This document shows, piece by piece, positions 26,100 through 34,769 of a stretch of DNA of 64,000 nucleotides. The position numbers and the translations under genes were made by a program. The notes beneath the pieces were generated by a model. The model saw nothing but the letters and a program-made list of their open reading frames with translations, did not search any database and was not told the DNA's origin. The stretch lies in NCBI GenBank assembly GCA_016125005.1, contig WGMQ01000005.1, positions 1 through 64,000 on the forward strand, given 5' to 3'. Source of the DNA: a bacterium (GTDB lineage: Bacteria; Sumerlaeota; Sumerlaeia; SLMS01). Each line of letters starts with the position of its first letter. Within the stretch, counting starts at the first letter, position 1.

Positions 26100-27606
26100 A
26101 TGCCATCCACTCCCGCCGTGGCGCCGCACGCTGGCAGTTTTTTGTCTCCTGCAGGCGACGGTGTTCCTCTTCTTTTTCCCCGGCCTTTTCGGAGGGTACA
26201 CATACGACAGCAACAACGTGATCCAATCGGGCGGTCCTTCATCACCCGTCTATACAATCGGATCCATCTTCTCGCCAGAGCGCCATAGCTCCGAGGTCCA
26301 GGTGATGTCCTGGCGCCCGCTATCCTCGCTCTCCTTCCTGATAATCGACAAGTGGACGCTCGGCAACGATCCCTTCTGGTCCCACCTGGTTGATTTCCTC
26401 CTGCACGGTATCAATGCGACCCTCGTTTTTGTCTGCCTCGTTCTGATGACACGACTCAATGAGCGGCTTTGCGTCGCGCTCGCGCTGTTATTCGCGTTGC
26501 ATCCGCTCGCCACGGAAGTCGTCCTTTGCACCGGATTTCGTTTCGACCTGCTTGCACTGTCCTTCATTCTTCTTTCGTGTATCGCGGCCCATTCCATCAG
26601 GAATGAGGCGCTCTGTATATCTATCTATACGTTGTTTGTGCTTCTTTCCCTGGCCTCGAAGGAGATCGGGATCGTTGCGTCGATTATGCCACCACTGTCT
26701 ATCTATCTATACGGAAATCGTGCACGGGGAATTCGCCTTGGCATTGCTTCCGTGGTCGCCACCGTGGCTTTCGCAATTGTTTGGATCCAGTTCAAATATG
26801 CCGATTATCCCTCCGATTATTTGGGTGGAGCAGGGCGGATAATCGGGATTGCCAATTTTCTGGTGGTTTTTTTCGAGATTTATCTGAAGGGTCTTTTTTT
26901 TCCCCTGGTTCTGAGAATCGACCACGAGTTCCGCCCCATCACGACACTCCTCGACGGCCGACTTATTCTGGCCGTCACTGTCCTGTTCGGCTTGGCTGCC
27001 GGGCTCGCCCTTCGCATCGTGAAGGATCCGGAGAAGCGCCCCCTGATCTTCATGGCTTTTGCCTGGGTTGTCGTCTCATTCGCCCCGGTGGCCCAACTGG
27101 TCCCCGTCCCCGACCCCGTCGCGGAACGCTTCTGTTACGTGCCCCTCGTTGGGTTCATCTTCCTTCTGGCCGGTGTTCTTCCTCGCGCCGCGCGTGAACG
27201 GGAGACCGCGGCCGTTCTGGCGCTCATCATCGTCCTTTGTGCGATCAGGACCAATCTGCGTGCCTATGACTGGCGAGACGATCTGACGCTGAACATCGCC
27301 AACTGGCAGGACTCACCCTCCCGGACGGAGAAATCGGCAAGATCCCTCGCGGCCCTTTACCTCTCTATCCCCCCGGGTTACTCGTCATCACGGATCTCCG
27401 ATACACAGGTTAGAGAACTGATAAATATAGAGTTAGAGGCCATATTCCAGCAGCTTCCTGCGGATCCGGAGCCGTGGCGGCTGCGGGCTATCTGGCGTCT
27501 TCAGCGGGGTGATCGCGCTGGCGCCCTGGAGGATCTTGATGCTGCCAAGGAAAGAGGCTTGTCGACCGAACTCGAATCTCCACTTCGCCGAATCCTGAGC
27601 CCTTGA
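26092..27606 (+). CDS. TMTC/PMT-like polytopic membrane protein
   Basis: The 504-residue protein has about ten TM segments and a short soluble C-terminus. The first luminal loop carries GGYTYDSNNVIQSGG, and LFALHPLATEVVLCTGFRFDLLALSFILLS matches the TMTC/DUF1736 signature (HP..TE....GR.DLL). AERFCYVPLVGFIFLLAGV is the second family block. TMTC-like proteins are GT-C O-mannosyltransferase relatives that modify exported proteins. The ATG at 26092 overlaps the kinase gene end by 8 nt; the longer frame upstream overlaps the kinase tail in another phase and is rejected. It has A/T-rich stretches unlike its neighbours. The tail LEAIFQQLPADPEPWRLRAIWRLQRGDRAGALEDL resembles one TPR. Confidence 0.75.
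   Translation: MSECHPLPPWRRTLAVFCLLQATVFLFFFPGLFGGYTYDSNNVIQSGGPSSPVYTIGSIFSPERHSSEVQVMSWRPLSSLSFLIIDKWTLGNDPFWSHLVDFLLHGINATLVFVCLVLMTRLNERLCVALALLFALHPLATEVVLCTGFRFDLLALSFILLSCIAAHSIRNEALCISIYTLFVLLSLASKEIGIVASIMPPLSIYLYGNRARGIRLGIASVVATVAFAIVWIQFKYADYPSDYLGGAGRIIGIANFLVVFFEIYLKGLFFPLVLRIDHEFRPITTLLDGRLILAVTVLFGLAAGLALRIVKDPEKRPLIFMAFAWVVVSFAPVAQLVPVPDPVAERFCYVPLVGFIFLLAGVLPRAARERETAAVLALIIVLCAIRTNLRAYDWRDDLTLNIANWQDSPSRTEKSARSLAALYLSIPPGYSSSRISDTQVRELINIELEAIFQQLPADPEPWRLRAIWRLQRGDRAGALEDLDAAKERGLSTELESPLRRILSP
26248..26255 (-). repeat. GTATAGAC element 6 (GTCTATAC on plus)
   Basis: Exact octamer read CCC GTC TAT ACA (Pro-Val-Tyr-Thr). Two further GTATAGA-type copies lie in the same gene (26624-26630 and 26706-26712). 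Confidence 0.75.
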
Positions 27607-27661
27607 CCCCATCCGCCCGGTTCGGTCCAATGGCACATCCGTTGATCGAAGGTTCTCTTGC

Positions 27662-28882
27662 ATGAGCCGCTTGCTGTTTTTCCTCCTCAGTTTTGCCCTG
27701 ATGATGTCGGCCCAAAGTCACGCCGCCACACCCAATGACGAAGCGAACGAGGCCGCCTATGGGCGCCGGGGCGAGATCCGCCGCGGTCTTCCCATGGGAG
27801 GGGATCGACAGCGCTCCTATTACGAGCGGATCATTCGTTCTGTTCAGCCGGACCTGGTGGGACGACCCGAGTCCCTGAATGTCTACACGCGCCTCTTCGA
27901 GCGCGAGATGGTCACGGACACCAGAACATTTGCCACATCCATTCAAGCTAAAGAGCTTGACGATCAGTCGGTAGTACTCACTGGCCATGTGATGTTCGAG
28001 GAGAACAAGCGGTCCCTCCTGAAGCTCTTCGAAACCCTTCAGTTCAAGGTCGTCGATGAGGTCGAGGTGCTCCCCTCCGCCGATTTGGGGGAACTCTCCT
28101 ACGGTCTGGTGAAAGCCCCGCATGTGTTCTCCTATGACAAGCCGACGTCCCCTCGTGAAACATTGACACAAGCCTACTTGGGAGAGCCGATCTTCCTCCT
28201 CAAGTTGGCTGGGGACGGGCACGTGCTGGCGAGCAATGCGGAGGGCTACATCGGCTATCTACCACTCGATCACATCGAGCGGGTGACCGTCTCCGACTTC
28301 GATGCCTATCAGTCCGGTCCTCGGATTCTCGTTCAGTCGGACGTCCGCGATGGCGACCTTTTCGTCCCACTTGGCTCTCGCATCAAGGCCGGTCCCCAGA
28401 AGGAAAACTTCGTGGAGGGAATCCTCCCCGACGGTAAGACGGTGCGAATCCCCAAAGACAAGGCCGTGGTCATCGCCGATGAAACGCCAGCTGTGGTCGA
28501 GGCAGCAATCAAGGCCGCCGAAGCCAAGATGGGAACCCTGTACGTTTGGGGCGGGAAGACATCAGAGGGCGTCGATTGCAGCGGTCTTGTGCAGTCGTCC
28601 TTCAGGACAACCGGGCTCAACCTCCCGCGGGACACCTACATGCAGGCATACGCGGGCACGCTGTCGGCGACCCGCTGGCACAAGGACGGCCTGCGTCGCG
28701 GTGACCTGCTGTTCTTTCTGGGTTGGAACGGTCGGATCAATCACGTGGCCATCAGCCTCGGTGGCCTTCGGTACATCGAGGCGTCAGGCACCGTACGCAT
28801 CGGCAGCCTGGATCCGAACGATCCCGACTACGACGAGCGCCGCGCCAAGGGATTCGCCTTCTCCAAGCGGATTATTGAATAA
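27662..28882 (+). CDS. Secreted NlpC/P60 cysteine peptidase with SH3-like domain
   Basis: The 406-residue exported protein starts with a signal peptide (LLFFLLSFALMMSAQSHA). The middle region (about 160-285) resembles bacterial SH3-like domains that bind cell wall. The C-terminal NlpC/P60 domain has the catalytic set TLYVWGGKTSEGVDCSGLVQ with Cys306 and GRINHVAIS with His361, typical of D,L-endopeptidases that cut peptidoglycan stem peptides. It follows the kinase and TMTC-like genes after a 55-bp gap and may belong to the same transcript. It stops 7 bp from the convergent PilZ-like gene. Confidence 0.9.
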   Translation: MSRLLFFLLSFALMMSAQSHAATPNDEANEAAYGRRGEIRRGLPMGGDRQRSYYERIIRSVQPDLVGRPESLNVYTRLFEREMVTDTRTFATSIQAKELDDQSVVLTGHVMFEENKRSLLKLFETLQFKVVDEVEVLPSADLGELSYGLVKAPHVFSYDKPTSPRETLTQAYLGEPIFLLKLAGDGHVLASNAEGYIGYLPLDHIERVTVSDFDAYQSGPRILVQSDVRDGDLFVPLGSRIKAGPQKENFVEGILPDGKTVRIPKDKAVVIADETPAVVEAAIKAAEAKMGTLYVWGGKTSEGVDCSGLVQSSFRTTGLNLPRDTYMQAYAGTLSATRWHKDGLRRGDLLFFLGWNGRINHVAISLGGLRYIEASGTVRIGSLDPNDPDYDERRAKGFAFSKRIIE

Positions 28883-28889
28883 GAAGCGT

Positions 28890-30110
28890 TTAGAGCAGCT
28901 CTTCCAAAAGCTTCGAGGCGGCTTCGTTCTTCCCGGTATCTGCGGAAAGAACCGCTCCCTCGGAGCGGAGGGCGTCGTATAGTCGCCGGTCGAACGGCTC
29001 TTTGGATTCAAGGACCGACTGGATCGTAATCGTCTCGCCCATCGCCATCAACTGGGAGTAGCGATAGAGGACCAGTTCGGCCTGGCGAACCGTGCCGTTG
29101 AAGTCCAATTTGATCTGGTGGGCGCCCGTCTTGTCGGTACCCATGCTGGCGGAGAACCGGAATTTCTTCTCCTCGTGCCTCTTTTCGCAGTCGATGCGAA
29201 TGGGAACGGGTCTGGACCGCCGTTCGCCGGCAGTGGCGCGGAGCGTGAAATGGTTCTCGGCGTTGGGCTCCAGCTCCAGTCGAATCTCGAAGCGCCCCTT
29301 CTTGACTGCGCATTCGAACTTCAAGTCATTACGCTTGACAGTGATCTCGAGCGCCTCTGGTGCAACTCCTGTAATGACAATCATCTCCTCCCGAACAATG
29401 GGTGGAAACGGGTCGACGGTCGGCGTGGGAAGAGGGGGCGGACCTTCGACCTGAAGTGAGTTTTCGTTGTTCAGCGCCAGGTCGGCCAATTCGGGATGGC
29501 GCTCGACCGACGCCAAGCCCAACAGCGCATTCGGCCGACTCATGTCGGACCAGGCAATGGTCCCCCGTAGGATGGGGATGTCCGGATGAGCCACCTTCAG
29601 CTCGAAAAAGCGATTGGGAAGCGCGATGTCGTAGTCGAGCTTCGTCTTGTCGTGGACTTCGATGAGCGCGCCGCCGGGGCTGATGTTCGCCACGCGCACC
29701 GCCACCGGGAACGGGAGGAAGGACTTCTCGGGGATAAGGATCTTCATGATGCCAGGGAAACTGCATGCCACCCGTTCGTCCCGAACCGCTGGGAGGCTCG
29801 CCATCAGGCGGGCCGTGTCCGAGCTCGAGGCGGACTTCGCGGCAGCACGAACCTGGGAATCGTGGAGGTCTGACGCTGCTAGTCTTCGAGTTCCCGTACT
29901 GGACTTGCGGTCCAATTCCTCCAGCTTGCGGGCCAGTACAATCGGGTTGAAAGATCTCGGGAATTCGCCCGAGTTCGGGGCTGACTGGGGAACAGGATCT
30001 GGCGGAGGCGTTTCTGCACGCCGAGTCGTCGGGGTATACTTATACCCCCCGGCCTCTTTTCCCTTCGGCTCTTCGCCGGGGTGGTCGCCTTTACCCGGTT
30101 TTTTGCTCAC
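28890..30110 (-). CDS. PilZ-like protein with C-terminal beta domains
   Basis: The 406-residue cytosolic protein has a low-complexity Pro/Lys-rich N-terminus, then residues about 110-205 that resemble a PilZ domain: RDERVACSFPGIM, VRVANISPGGALIEVHD (the D/N-x-S-x-x-G-x block) and LRGTIAWSDM. The RxxxR arginine motif of c-di-GMP binding is only partly matched (RDERV). The remaining half is beta-rich (IVITGVAPEALEITVKRNDL) and similar to glucodextranase-B-like or Ig folds. No TM segment. The gene is alone on the minus strand, 156 bp downstream of the next minus-strand gene. A ligand-sensing role is inference. Confidence 0.6.
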   Translation of the reverse strand: MSKKPGKGDHPGEEPKGKEAGGYKYTPTTRRAETPPPDPVPQSAPNSGEFPRSFNPIVLARKLEELDRKSSTGTRRLAASDLHDSQVRAAAKSASSSDTARLMASLPAVRDERVACSFPGIMKILIPEKSFLPFPVAVRVANISPGGALIEVHDKTKLDYDIALPNRFFELKVAHPDIPILRGTIAWSDMSRPNALLGLASVERHPELADLALNNENSLQVEGPPPLPTPTVDPFPPIVREEMIVITGVAPEALEITVKRNDLKFECAVKKGRFEIRLELEPNAENHFTLRATAGERRSRPVPIRIDCEKRHEEKKFRFSASMGTDKTGAHQIKLDFNGTVRQAELVLYRYSQLMAMGETITIQSVLESKEPFDRRLYDALRSEGAVLSADTGKNEAASKLLEELL

Positions 30111-30172
30111 AGCCTACCTTCCACGTTGGTCGAGAGAACTATCGTGCCCCTATCAATCGGTCTTCCGCAAGC

Positions 30173-30206
30173 GCTAACCGAGTGGCGCTGGGAGGCTCGG
30201 GTTAGC
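30173..30206 (-). terminator. Weak hairpin between minus-strand genes
   Basis: GCTAACC-GAG pairs with CTCgGGTTAGC with one bulge around a 13-base loop, between the one-TM protein gene and the PilZ-like gene. No U-tract on the minus strand. Confidence 0.3.
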
Positions 30207-30266
30207 CTTTGACATGCCATGAGATCTCGGGCCGCCAAAGTGGCCAGAACTTCGCCGATTGTTCGC

Positions 30267-30896
30267 CTATCCCAGCTTGCCGAAGTCGTCCATGAGGGTT
30301 GGTAAGCGTCCCTGAAGGCGCTCCAACACAAGCACTTCTCCATTCGGCAGCTCAGCAAAGACCATGTCGAAGCGCTTCGTCAAGTGACTCATCACCTCGG
30401 GCGACTCCAGGCGGGGCAGAATCGCCGCAATTCCACCCTTCTTCATGCGGTAGATCAGCCCATCAGGAGGAATCGGGAGCGGTATCTTCCCCTCTTTTTC
30501 CGTCAGAATTCGCAGCGCGTAGAGTCGACGGGCCACTTCCTCCGGTCCGACCGGAACCCCGCTGCCTGCCGCTGGGGATGGACCAGGCTGGGGCGCAGTT
30601 GGGGCCACCGGTGGGTCAAAATGGCTGGGCAGCGGCGGCGGTTGCTCCCGTCTTGGTTGCGGGACCGACACGGCTTCGCGGGGTGGTGTAACGCCGACAA
30701 GTTCCGCCCGCATTTGCTCCTCAAACTCCCTCTCCTTTTGGTCGGCGCTTACCTTCAGATCCCGATTCCTGTTCGCCAGCCGGAAAACCAGCACTAGAAA
30801 CACGAGTATCAGGGCCACCAGCACGATGCCGATTCCGATGACAACAACCCGGGCGAGCGTACCATCAGCCAAGTTGGCGGGGTCCTCTGGGAACAT
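30267..30896 (-). CDS. Single-TM hypothetical protein with proline-rich linker
   Basis: The 209-residue protein has one TM helix (about 17-39, VVVIGIGIVLVALILVFLVLVF) followed by a charged segment, a Pro-rich linker (about 78-115) and a conserved-looking C-terminal domain of about 90 residues (VARRLYALRILTEKEGKIPLPIPPDGLIYRMKKGG ... ELPNGEVLVLERLQGRLPTL). No family is recognised. The ATG at 30896 is preceded by AAGGA 10 nt upstream; a TTG at 30920 in frame is an alternative. Confidence 0.65.
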   Translation of the reverse strand: MFPEDPANLADGTLARVVVIGIGIVLVALILVFLVLVFRLANRNRDLKVSADQKEREFEEQMRAELVGVTPPREAVSVPQPRREQPPPLPSHFDPPVAPTAPQPGPSPAAGSGVPVGPEEVARRLYALRILTEKEGKIPLPIPPDGLIYRMKKGGIAAILPRLESPEVMSHLTKRFDMVFAELPNGEVLVLERLQGRLPTLMDDFGKLG

Positions 30897-31086
30897 GGGG
30901 GGCTGATCCTTTCCAAGCAAATCAGGGCGCGTTCCTGATGCCGACCGGGAGCCCGGCGTGCGTCAAGTCTCAACACCACCGGACCGTTTTTCCGTTGCTG
31001 GCCCCAATGTTGCAACACACCATAACAACTGGTCGGACCTGTGCAGGACTGGCAGGCCACAGAGCACTCTTTCGGAGGAGACTCCC

Positions 31087-31821
31087 ATGAAGTTTACCAA
31101 GACAGTTGCCGTTCTCGCGGCCTCGATGATGGTCGGTTTTGCCACCCTCGCCACCGCCGGCGAAGGCTGTGGGGACAAAGCGGAGAAGGTCGGAATGAGC
31201 GGTTCCTGCGCGTCCGCCTGTGCAGCCGGTGAGAAGGCCAACCTGGCCAAGGGTGGAGCCGACAAGAGCACCACCGTCGAAGGCTACGGCCTCGGCCAGA
31301 AGGTCCCCAATTTCACCCTCGCCGATGCCTCCGGCAAGTCTCACTCCCTTTCCGATTTCTCGGGTCCCGCAACCGTTCTCGTTTTCTACAACCAGAACTG
31401 CCCCTACGTTGTTGAGGCTGCCCCCCGCATCGACGAATTCGCCAAGAAGTATGCTGAGAAGGGTGTGAAGGTTGTCGCCATCGACGCCGGCGCCGACAAG
31501 TCCGCCGAGGAAATCGGCAAGTACGCCAGCACCGTTTCCTTCCCGATCCTCGTCAACCCGACCTCCGACGTGGCCCGCAGCTTCTCCGCCACCCGCACCC
31601 CCGAAGTCTTCATCCTGAACAAGGACGGCGTGATCTCCTACACCGGCGCCTTCGACAGCGGCGCCAAGGGTGCCAAGGAAGGCAACCTGAAGACCTACGC
31701 CGCCGACGCCGTCAACGCCCTCCTTGCCGGCGAAGAGCCCGAAGTGAAGCAGACCAAGGCTTTCGGCTGCTCCATCAAGTTCGCCAAGGCCGAGAAGCCC
31801 AGCACCGACGGGGCCATGTAA
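31087..31821 (+). CDS. Exported AhpC/TSA-type redoxin
   Basis: The 244-residue protein starts with a signal peptide (VAVLAASMMVGFATLATA) after GGAGGAG. A Cys-containing linker (GCGDK, SCASACAAGEK) precedes a thioredoxin-fold redoxin domain (about 68-205): GQKVPNFTLADASGKSHSLSDFSG, FYNQNCPYVVEAAP and TRTPEVFILNKDG. Only one cysteine is present at the usual CxxC or peroxidatic position (NCPYV), as in peroxiredoxin-like proteins. The C-terminal FGCSIK could be a resolving Cys. A strong intrinsic terminator follows. A periplasmic thiol role is likely. Confidence 0.85.
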   Translation: MKFTKTVAVLAASMMVGFATLATAGEGCGDKAEKVGMSGSCASACAAGEKANLAKGGADKSTTVEGYGLGQKVPNFTLADASGKSHSLSDFSGPATVLVFYNQNCPYVVEAAPRIDEFAKKYAEKGVKVVAIDAGADKSAEEIGKYASTVSFPILVNPTSDVARSFSATRTPEVFILNKDGVISYTGAFDSGAKGAKEGNLKTYAADAVNALLAGEEPEVKQTKAFGCSIKFAKAEKPSTDGAM

Positions 31822-31856
31822 CGGGGACTTCTCCCCCACCGGCATCAGCCAACCCA

Positions 31857-31896
31857 GGGGCGGAGAGGAACCGATTCGGTGCTCTCCGCCCCTTTT
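31857..31896 (+). terminator. Intrinsic terminator after the redoxin gene
   Basis: GGGGCGGAGAG pairs perfectly with CTCTCCGCCCC (11 bp), with an inner ACCGA/TCGGT extension, followed by TTTTC. It ends 28 nt before the next start codon and lies within the extended frame of that gene, which supports the downstream ATG at 31924. Confidence 0.85.
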
Positions 31897-31923
31897 CATT
31901 TCCTTCCCGGAAGGGTTCTTTCC

Positions 31924-32523
31924 ATGTTTCGTTTGCTTGTCTTGTTCGCCGCCGCCCTGGCGGTCATCGTGAGCCCCACCACGGCCTCAGCGGCCTCGCC
32001 AACGGCCGCCGACTCGGCCACCACGCCGGCCCTCAGTCTGGAGCTTTTCCCGCCCGCAGGGACCGTGCGCATCGAGTCGGAGAAGGCTGGCATCGAGAAG
32101 CTCCTAAAGGAGCACAATTCGGACATCCTCGTGGTCAACTTCTGGGCGACCTGGTGCGGGCCGTGTGTCGAGGAACTCCCCTACTTCATTGCCCTCGCGA
32201 ATCGTTATCCACAGGACAAGGTGCGCGTCCTCGGCCTATCCATCGACTTCCCCGAGCAGGCCGAAACGGGCGTGGCGCCCTTCCTTCGCACGCGCAAGGT
32301 GCCTTACAGTAACGTGATCGTCTACATGGACGACCCGCAGGAAACCATCGAGCTGTTCTCCGACAAGTGGACGGGTGACCTGCCCGCTACCTTTTTCTAT
32401 GATCGTTCGGGAAAGAAGCTGGGCGAGCTTCCCTTTGCCCTCACCGATGTTCAGTTAAATCAGGCGGTCGACGCCTTGCTGGCGGGTGAGCCGCTCCCCG
32501 CAATCAAGCCCGGGAACCACTGA
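31924..32523 (+). CDS. TlpA-like periplasmic thioredoxin
   Basis: The 199-residue protein has a signal peptide (MFRLLVLFAAALAVIVSPTTASA) and a TlpA/ResA-like domain with active site NFWATWCGPCVEELPYF (about 77-93, CGPC) and GDLPATFFYDRSGK. It should act as a periplasmic disulfide reductase, for example in cytochrome c maturation. The ATG at 31924 has GGAAGGG upstream and begins the signal peptide; a 15-residue longer frame would run through the terminator. It ends 11 bp from the convergent TonB/TolA-like gene. Confidence 0.88.
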   Translation: MFRLLVLFAAALAVIVSPTTASAASPTAADSATTPALSLELFPPAGTVRIESEKAGIEKLLKEHNSDILVVNFWATWCGPCVEELPYFIALANRYPQDKVRVLGLSIDFPEQAETGVAPFLRTRKVPYSNVIVYMDDPQETIELFSDKWTGDLPATFFYDRSGKKLGELPFALTDVQLNQAVDALLAGEPLPAIKPGNH

Positions 32524-32534
32524 CGCACTGACGC

Positions 32535-33548
32535 TCAGCCGGAGAAGCTGAAGCCCACTTCCACATCCAGGAAGTCCTTCTCGAAGTCGTCGGGAAACGG
32601 CGCCAGTCGCGCCGTTTTCTCCACGGCATCGAGCGCGTATTGGTCGAGGTCGCTGCTCCCGGAGGACGATGAGATTCTTACCATGGTGAGCTGGCCATCG
32701 CGGCTGATGCGAAAGGTCACCATCGCCTGCTTGTTGGTCTCATCCTCAGGAGGGATGCGGAAGTTCCGGGCCAGCTTCTCCAGCGCCATGCGGGCGTAGT
32801 AGTCGGGCAGGCCGTGTCCCTTGAGCGATGCGGAACCGCTGCTCATTGGGCTGCCGATCGAAGAGCCGGATGTAGTCTTCCCCTCCTTGTCGCCCGCCTT
32901 CGGGTTATCCGCTTTGTTCGATTTCGAGCCGGAGGTTTTCTGCACCGTGGTGCTCGACTGGATCGAGTTGGGAGCCAAGCGCGCACGCAGCTTGTTGGAA
33001 AGATCGGGCGTCATCACGAAGGGCGTGGCAGTCGGTGTCGCCTTCGGTGTCTTGACCGGGCTGGGCGTCTTGGCGGGCTCGCGCTTCTTCTCCGGCGTGG
33101 CGGTCGGCTGGGGCGTGGCCTTGGGCGTGCTGGTCGGGGCCGGCGTCGCCTTGGCCGTCGGCTTGGGGGTTTCCCTCGGCTTTTCCTTCTTGGGCTCCGG
33201 CGTGCTGGTTGGTTTGGGGGTGCTCTTCGGCGTGGCTGTTGGCTTGGGAGTCGCCTTCGGCTCCTCCCGCTCTTCCTTCTTTTCCGGCGCCGGAGTTGGC
33301 GCAGCTGTCTTTGCGGGAGTCGGCTTGGGGGTTGTTGGCGGTGCAGGCTTGGGGCGTTCCTGACGCTCCCCCGCCTCGGACCCCGAGGCGAGCGCGACCG
33401 TCACGCTCTCCCCTCCCGGCGAGCCGGAAAGCGCCATCGGCTCCTGCAGGCTCAGGGTCAATACCACCAACGCCACGGCGAACAGGCCGTGGACGACCAG
33501 TGACAAGACGAGCGGGAGGCCGGGACCTTTTGGCGCACCAGAAGCCAT
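32535..33548 (-). CDS. TonB/TolA-like periplasm-spanning protein
   Basis: The 337-residue protein follows tolR by 4 bp and has the TonB/TolA layout: one N-terminal TM anchor (about 9-33, LPLVLSLVVHGLFAVALVVLTLSL), a long Pro/Thr/Lys-rich extended linker (about 60-180, many T-P-K-[PA] repeats) and a compact C-terminal domain (about 245-337: ARNFRIPPEDETNKQAMVTFRISRDGQLTMVRI, LDQYALDAVEKTARLAPFP) of TonB_C type. With TolQ and TolR it would transmit proton-motive force to the outer membrane. The start is ATG 33548, chosen because an upstream frame overlaps tolR. Confidence 0.85.
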   Translation of the reverse strand: MASGAPKGPGLPLVLSLVVHGLFAVALVVLTLSLQEPMALSGSPGGESVTVALASGSEAGERQERPKPAPPTTPKPTPAKTAAPTPAPEKKEEREEPKATPKPTATPKSTPKPTSTPEPKKEKPRETPKPTAKATPAPTSTPKATPQPTATPEKKREPAKTPSPVKTPKATPTATPFVMTPDLSNKLRARLAPNSIQSSTTVQKTSGSKSNKADNPKAGDKEGKTTSGSSIGSPMSSGSASLKGHGLPDYYARMALEKLARNFRIPPEDETNKQAMVTFRISRDGQLTMVRISSSSGSSDLDQYALDAVEKTARLAPFPDDFEKDFLDVEVGFSFSG

Positions 33549-33552
33549 TGTC

Positions 33553-33972
33553 CTAGTTCCCCCGTGTCTCGGTAACGACACTCACCTGATTGATATCATT
33601 CTGCTTAAGCAACGTCATGACCTCGGCGACATCCTGCCAGGGGGTCTGCTGGTCGGCCTCGAGCGAGATCGTCTCGTCCTTCGCGAACTCCTTGGATTCC
33701 TTGATGGTGTCGACCACCGAGCCGAACGCGACTGACTGACCGTTCACATAGTACTCGGCCCCGTCACTCCCCCGCTTAACCTGAAGGGTAACCGGGCGGT
33801 CCTTGCTGCTGGTTGTCGAAGCCGCCACTTTGGGGAGCTTCAGGCCCACGTCATAGCGAAGCGCAGGCGCCACCACCATGAACGAGATGAGCAGCACAAA
33901 GGTGATGTCGAGCATCGACGTGATGTTGATGCTGGCCTCCGGCATTTCCAATCGGGAGCGACGTGTCCTCAT
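33553..33972 (-). CDS. tolR: TolR/ExbD biopolymer transport protein
   Basis: The 139-residue protein has one N-terminal TM helix (about 18-37, SMLDITFVLLISFMVVAPAL) with the conserved Asp22 in the membrane that carries protons, and a periplasmic domain ending LLKQNDINQVSVVTE. Its ATG overlaps the tolQ TGA by 4 nt. It forms the stator with TolQ for the TonB/TolA-like protein downstream. Sequence alone does not separate TolR from ExbD. Confidence 0.93.
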   Translation of the reverse strand: MRTRRSRLEMPEASINITSMLDITFVLLISFMVVAPALRYDVGLKLPKVAASTTSSKDRPVTLQVKRGSDGAEYYVNGQSVAFGSVVDTIKESKEFAKDETISLEADQQTPWQDVAEVMTLLKQNDINQVSVVTETRGN

Positions 33973-34706
33973 GTGCGCTTTCCTCCGTCACGGAGCAGCT
34001 GCTTTCTCACAGCATTTTCCAGATCGTGGGAGAAGGCCTCCATCTGCGTCGAGATTTGACGAATCTCGCGGAGGAAGTAGTTGTAGGCCACCAGTGCTGG
34101 GATCGCAGCGAAAAGGCCGAAAATGGTGGTTACAAGCGCCGTGGAGATGCCCGGCGCCAGCGCCGAGATGGAGGCGCCGCCCTCCGCGCCAATCGCCTGA
34201 AAGGCCGCTAGAACGCCCCAGACCGTGCCAAAGAGCCCAATCAGAGGGGCCAGCGTGGTGATCATCGCCAGCACGTTGAGCCGATCCATGAGGCGCTCCT
34301 CCTCCGCTGTCAGCGTGCGGTTAAGGATCCCCTGCACCGTGTTGTTGGCGATCTCTAGCCGTGTATCCAACGGGATGTCTGCCCGGCTTTCGAACCAATT
34401 CTCGAGCCGGCATTCGACGTAGGTTTCCTTGAGGAGACGGGCAACCGGGCTCCCCGCGTACTTCTTCGAGGCCGCAAAGAGCGTATCCCAGGTTCCGTCC
34501 TCTTCCACCAGCTTCTGGAAGGAGCGATTGGCACCCTTGGCCGCCCGCAAGGCGATGGCCTTTTGAAAGATGATCGTGAAGCTGTAGATGGATAAGCCAG
34601 CCAAAAGCAAAAGGCTAAGCTTGCCAAAGAGGTCGTTTTGGCTGATGGCCGTCACCAGATCGACTGTTGAGGCAGCAGCAAGAATGAGCAGGAGGGAACT
34701 GGCCAT
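33969..34706 (-). CDS. tolQ: TolQ/ExbB/MotA-family proton channel
   Basis: The 245-residue protein has three TM segments (about 27-50, 138-165, 182-208) and the MotA/TolQ/ExbB signature: MITTLAPLIGLFGTVWGVLAAF and ALAPGISTALVTTIFGLFAAIPALVAYNYF. It pairs with TolR through the ATGA overlap. A Lys-Ala rich cytoplasmic loop lies between the first and second TM. The gene is separated from parB by 63 bp containing a hairpin. Confidence 0.93.
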   Translation of the reverse strand: MASSLLLILAAASTVDLVTAISQNDLFGKLSLLLLAGLSIYSFTIIFQKAIALRAAKGANRSFQKLVEEDGTWDTLFAASKKYAGSPVARLLKETYVECRLENWFESRADIPLDTRLEIANNTVQGILNRTLTAEEERLMDRLNVLAMITTLAPLIGLFGTVWGVLAAFQAIGAEGGASISALAPGISTALVTTIFGLFAAIPALVAYNYFLREIRQISTQMEAFSHDLENAVRKQLLRDGGKRT

Positions 34707-34712
34707 GGATAA

Positions 34713-34746
34713 GCATCCGGGAGCGGGAAGTGGCTACCCCGGATGC
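34713..34746 (-). terminator. Hairpin between parB and tolQ
   Basis: In the minus sense GCATCCGGG and CCCGGATGC form a 9-bp stem around a 16-base loop, followed by TTATCC. It probably ends or attenuates the parAB transcript before tolQ. Confidence 0.5.
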
Positions 34747-34769
34747 TCATGCTGGTGGCTGGTGATCGA

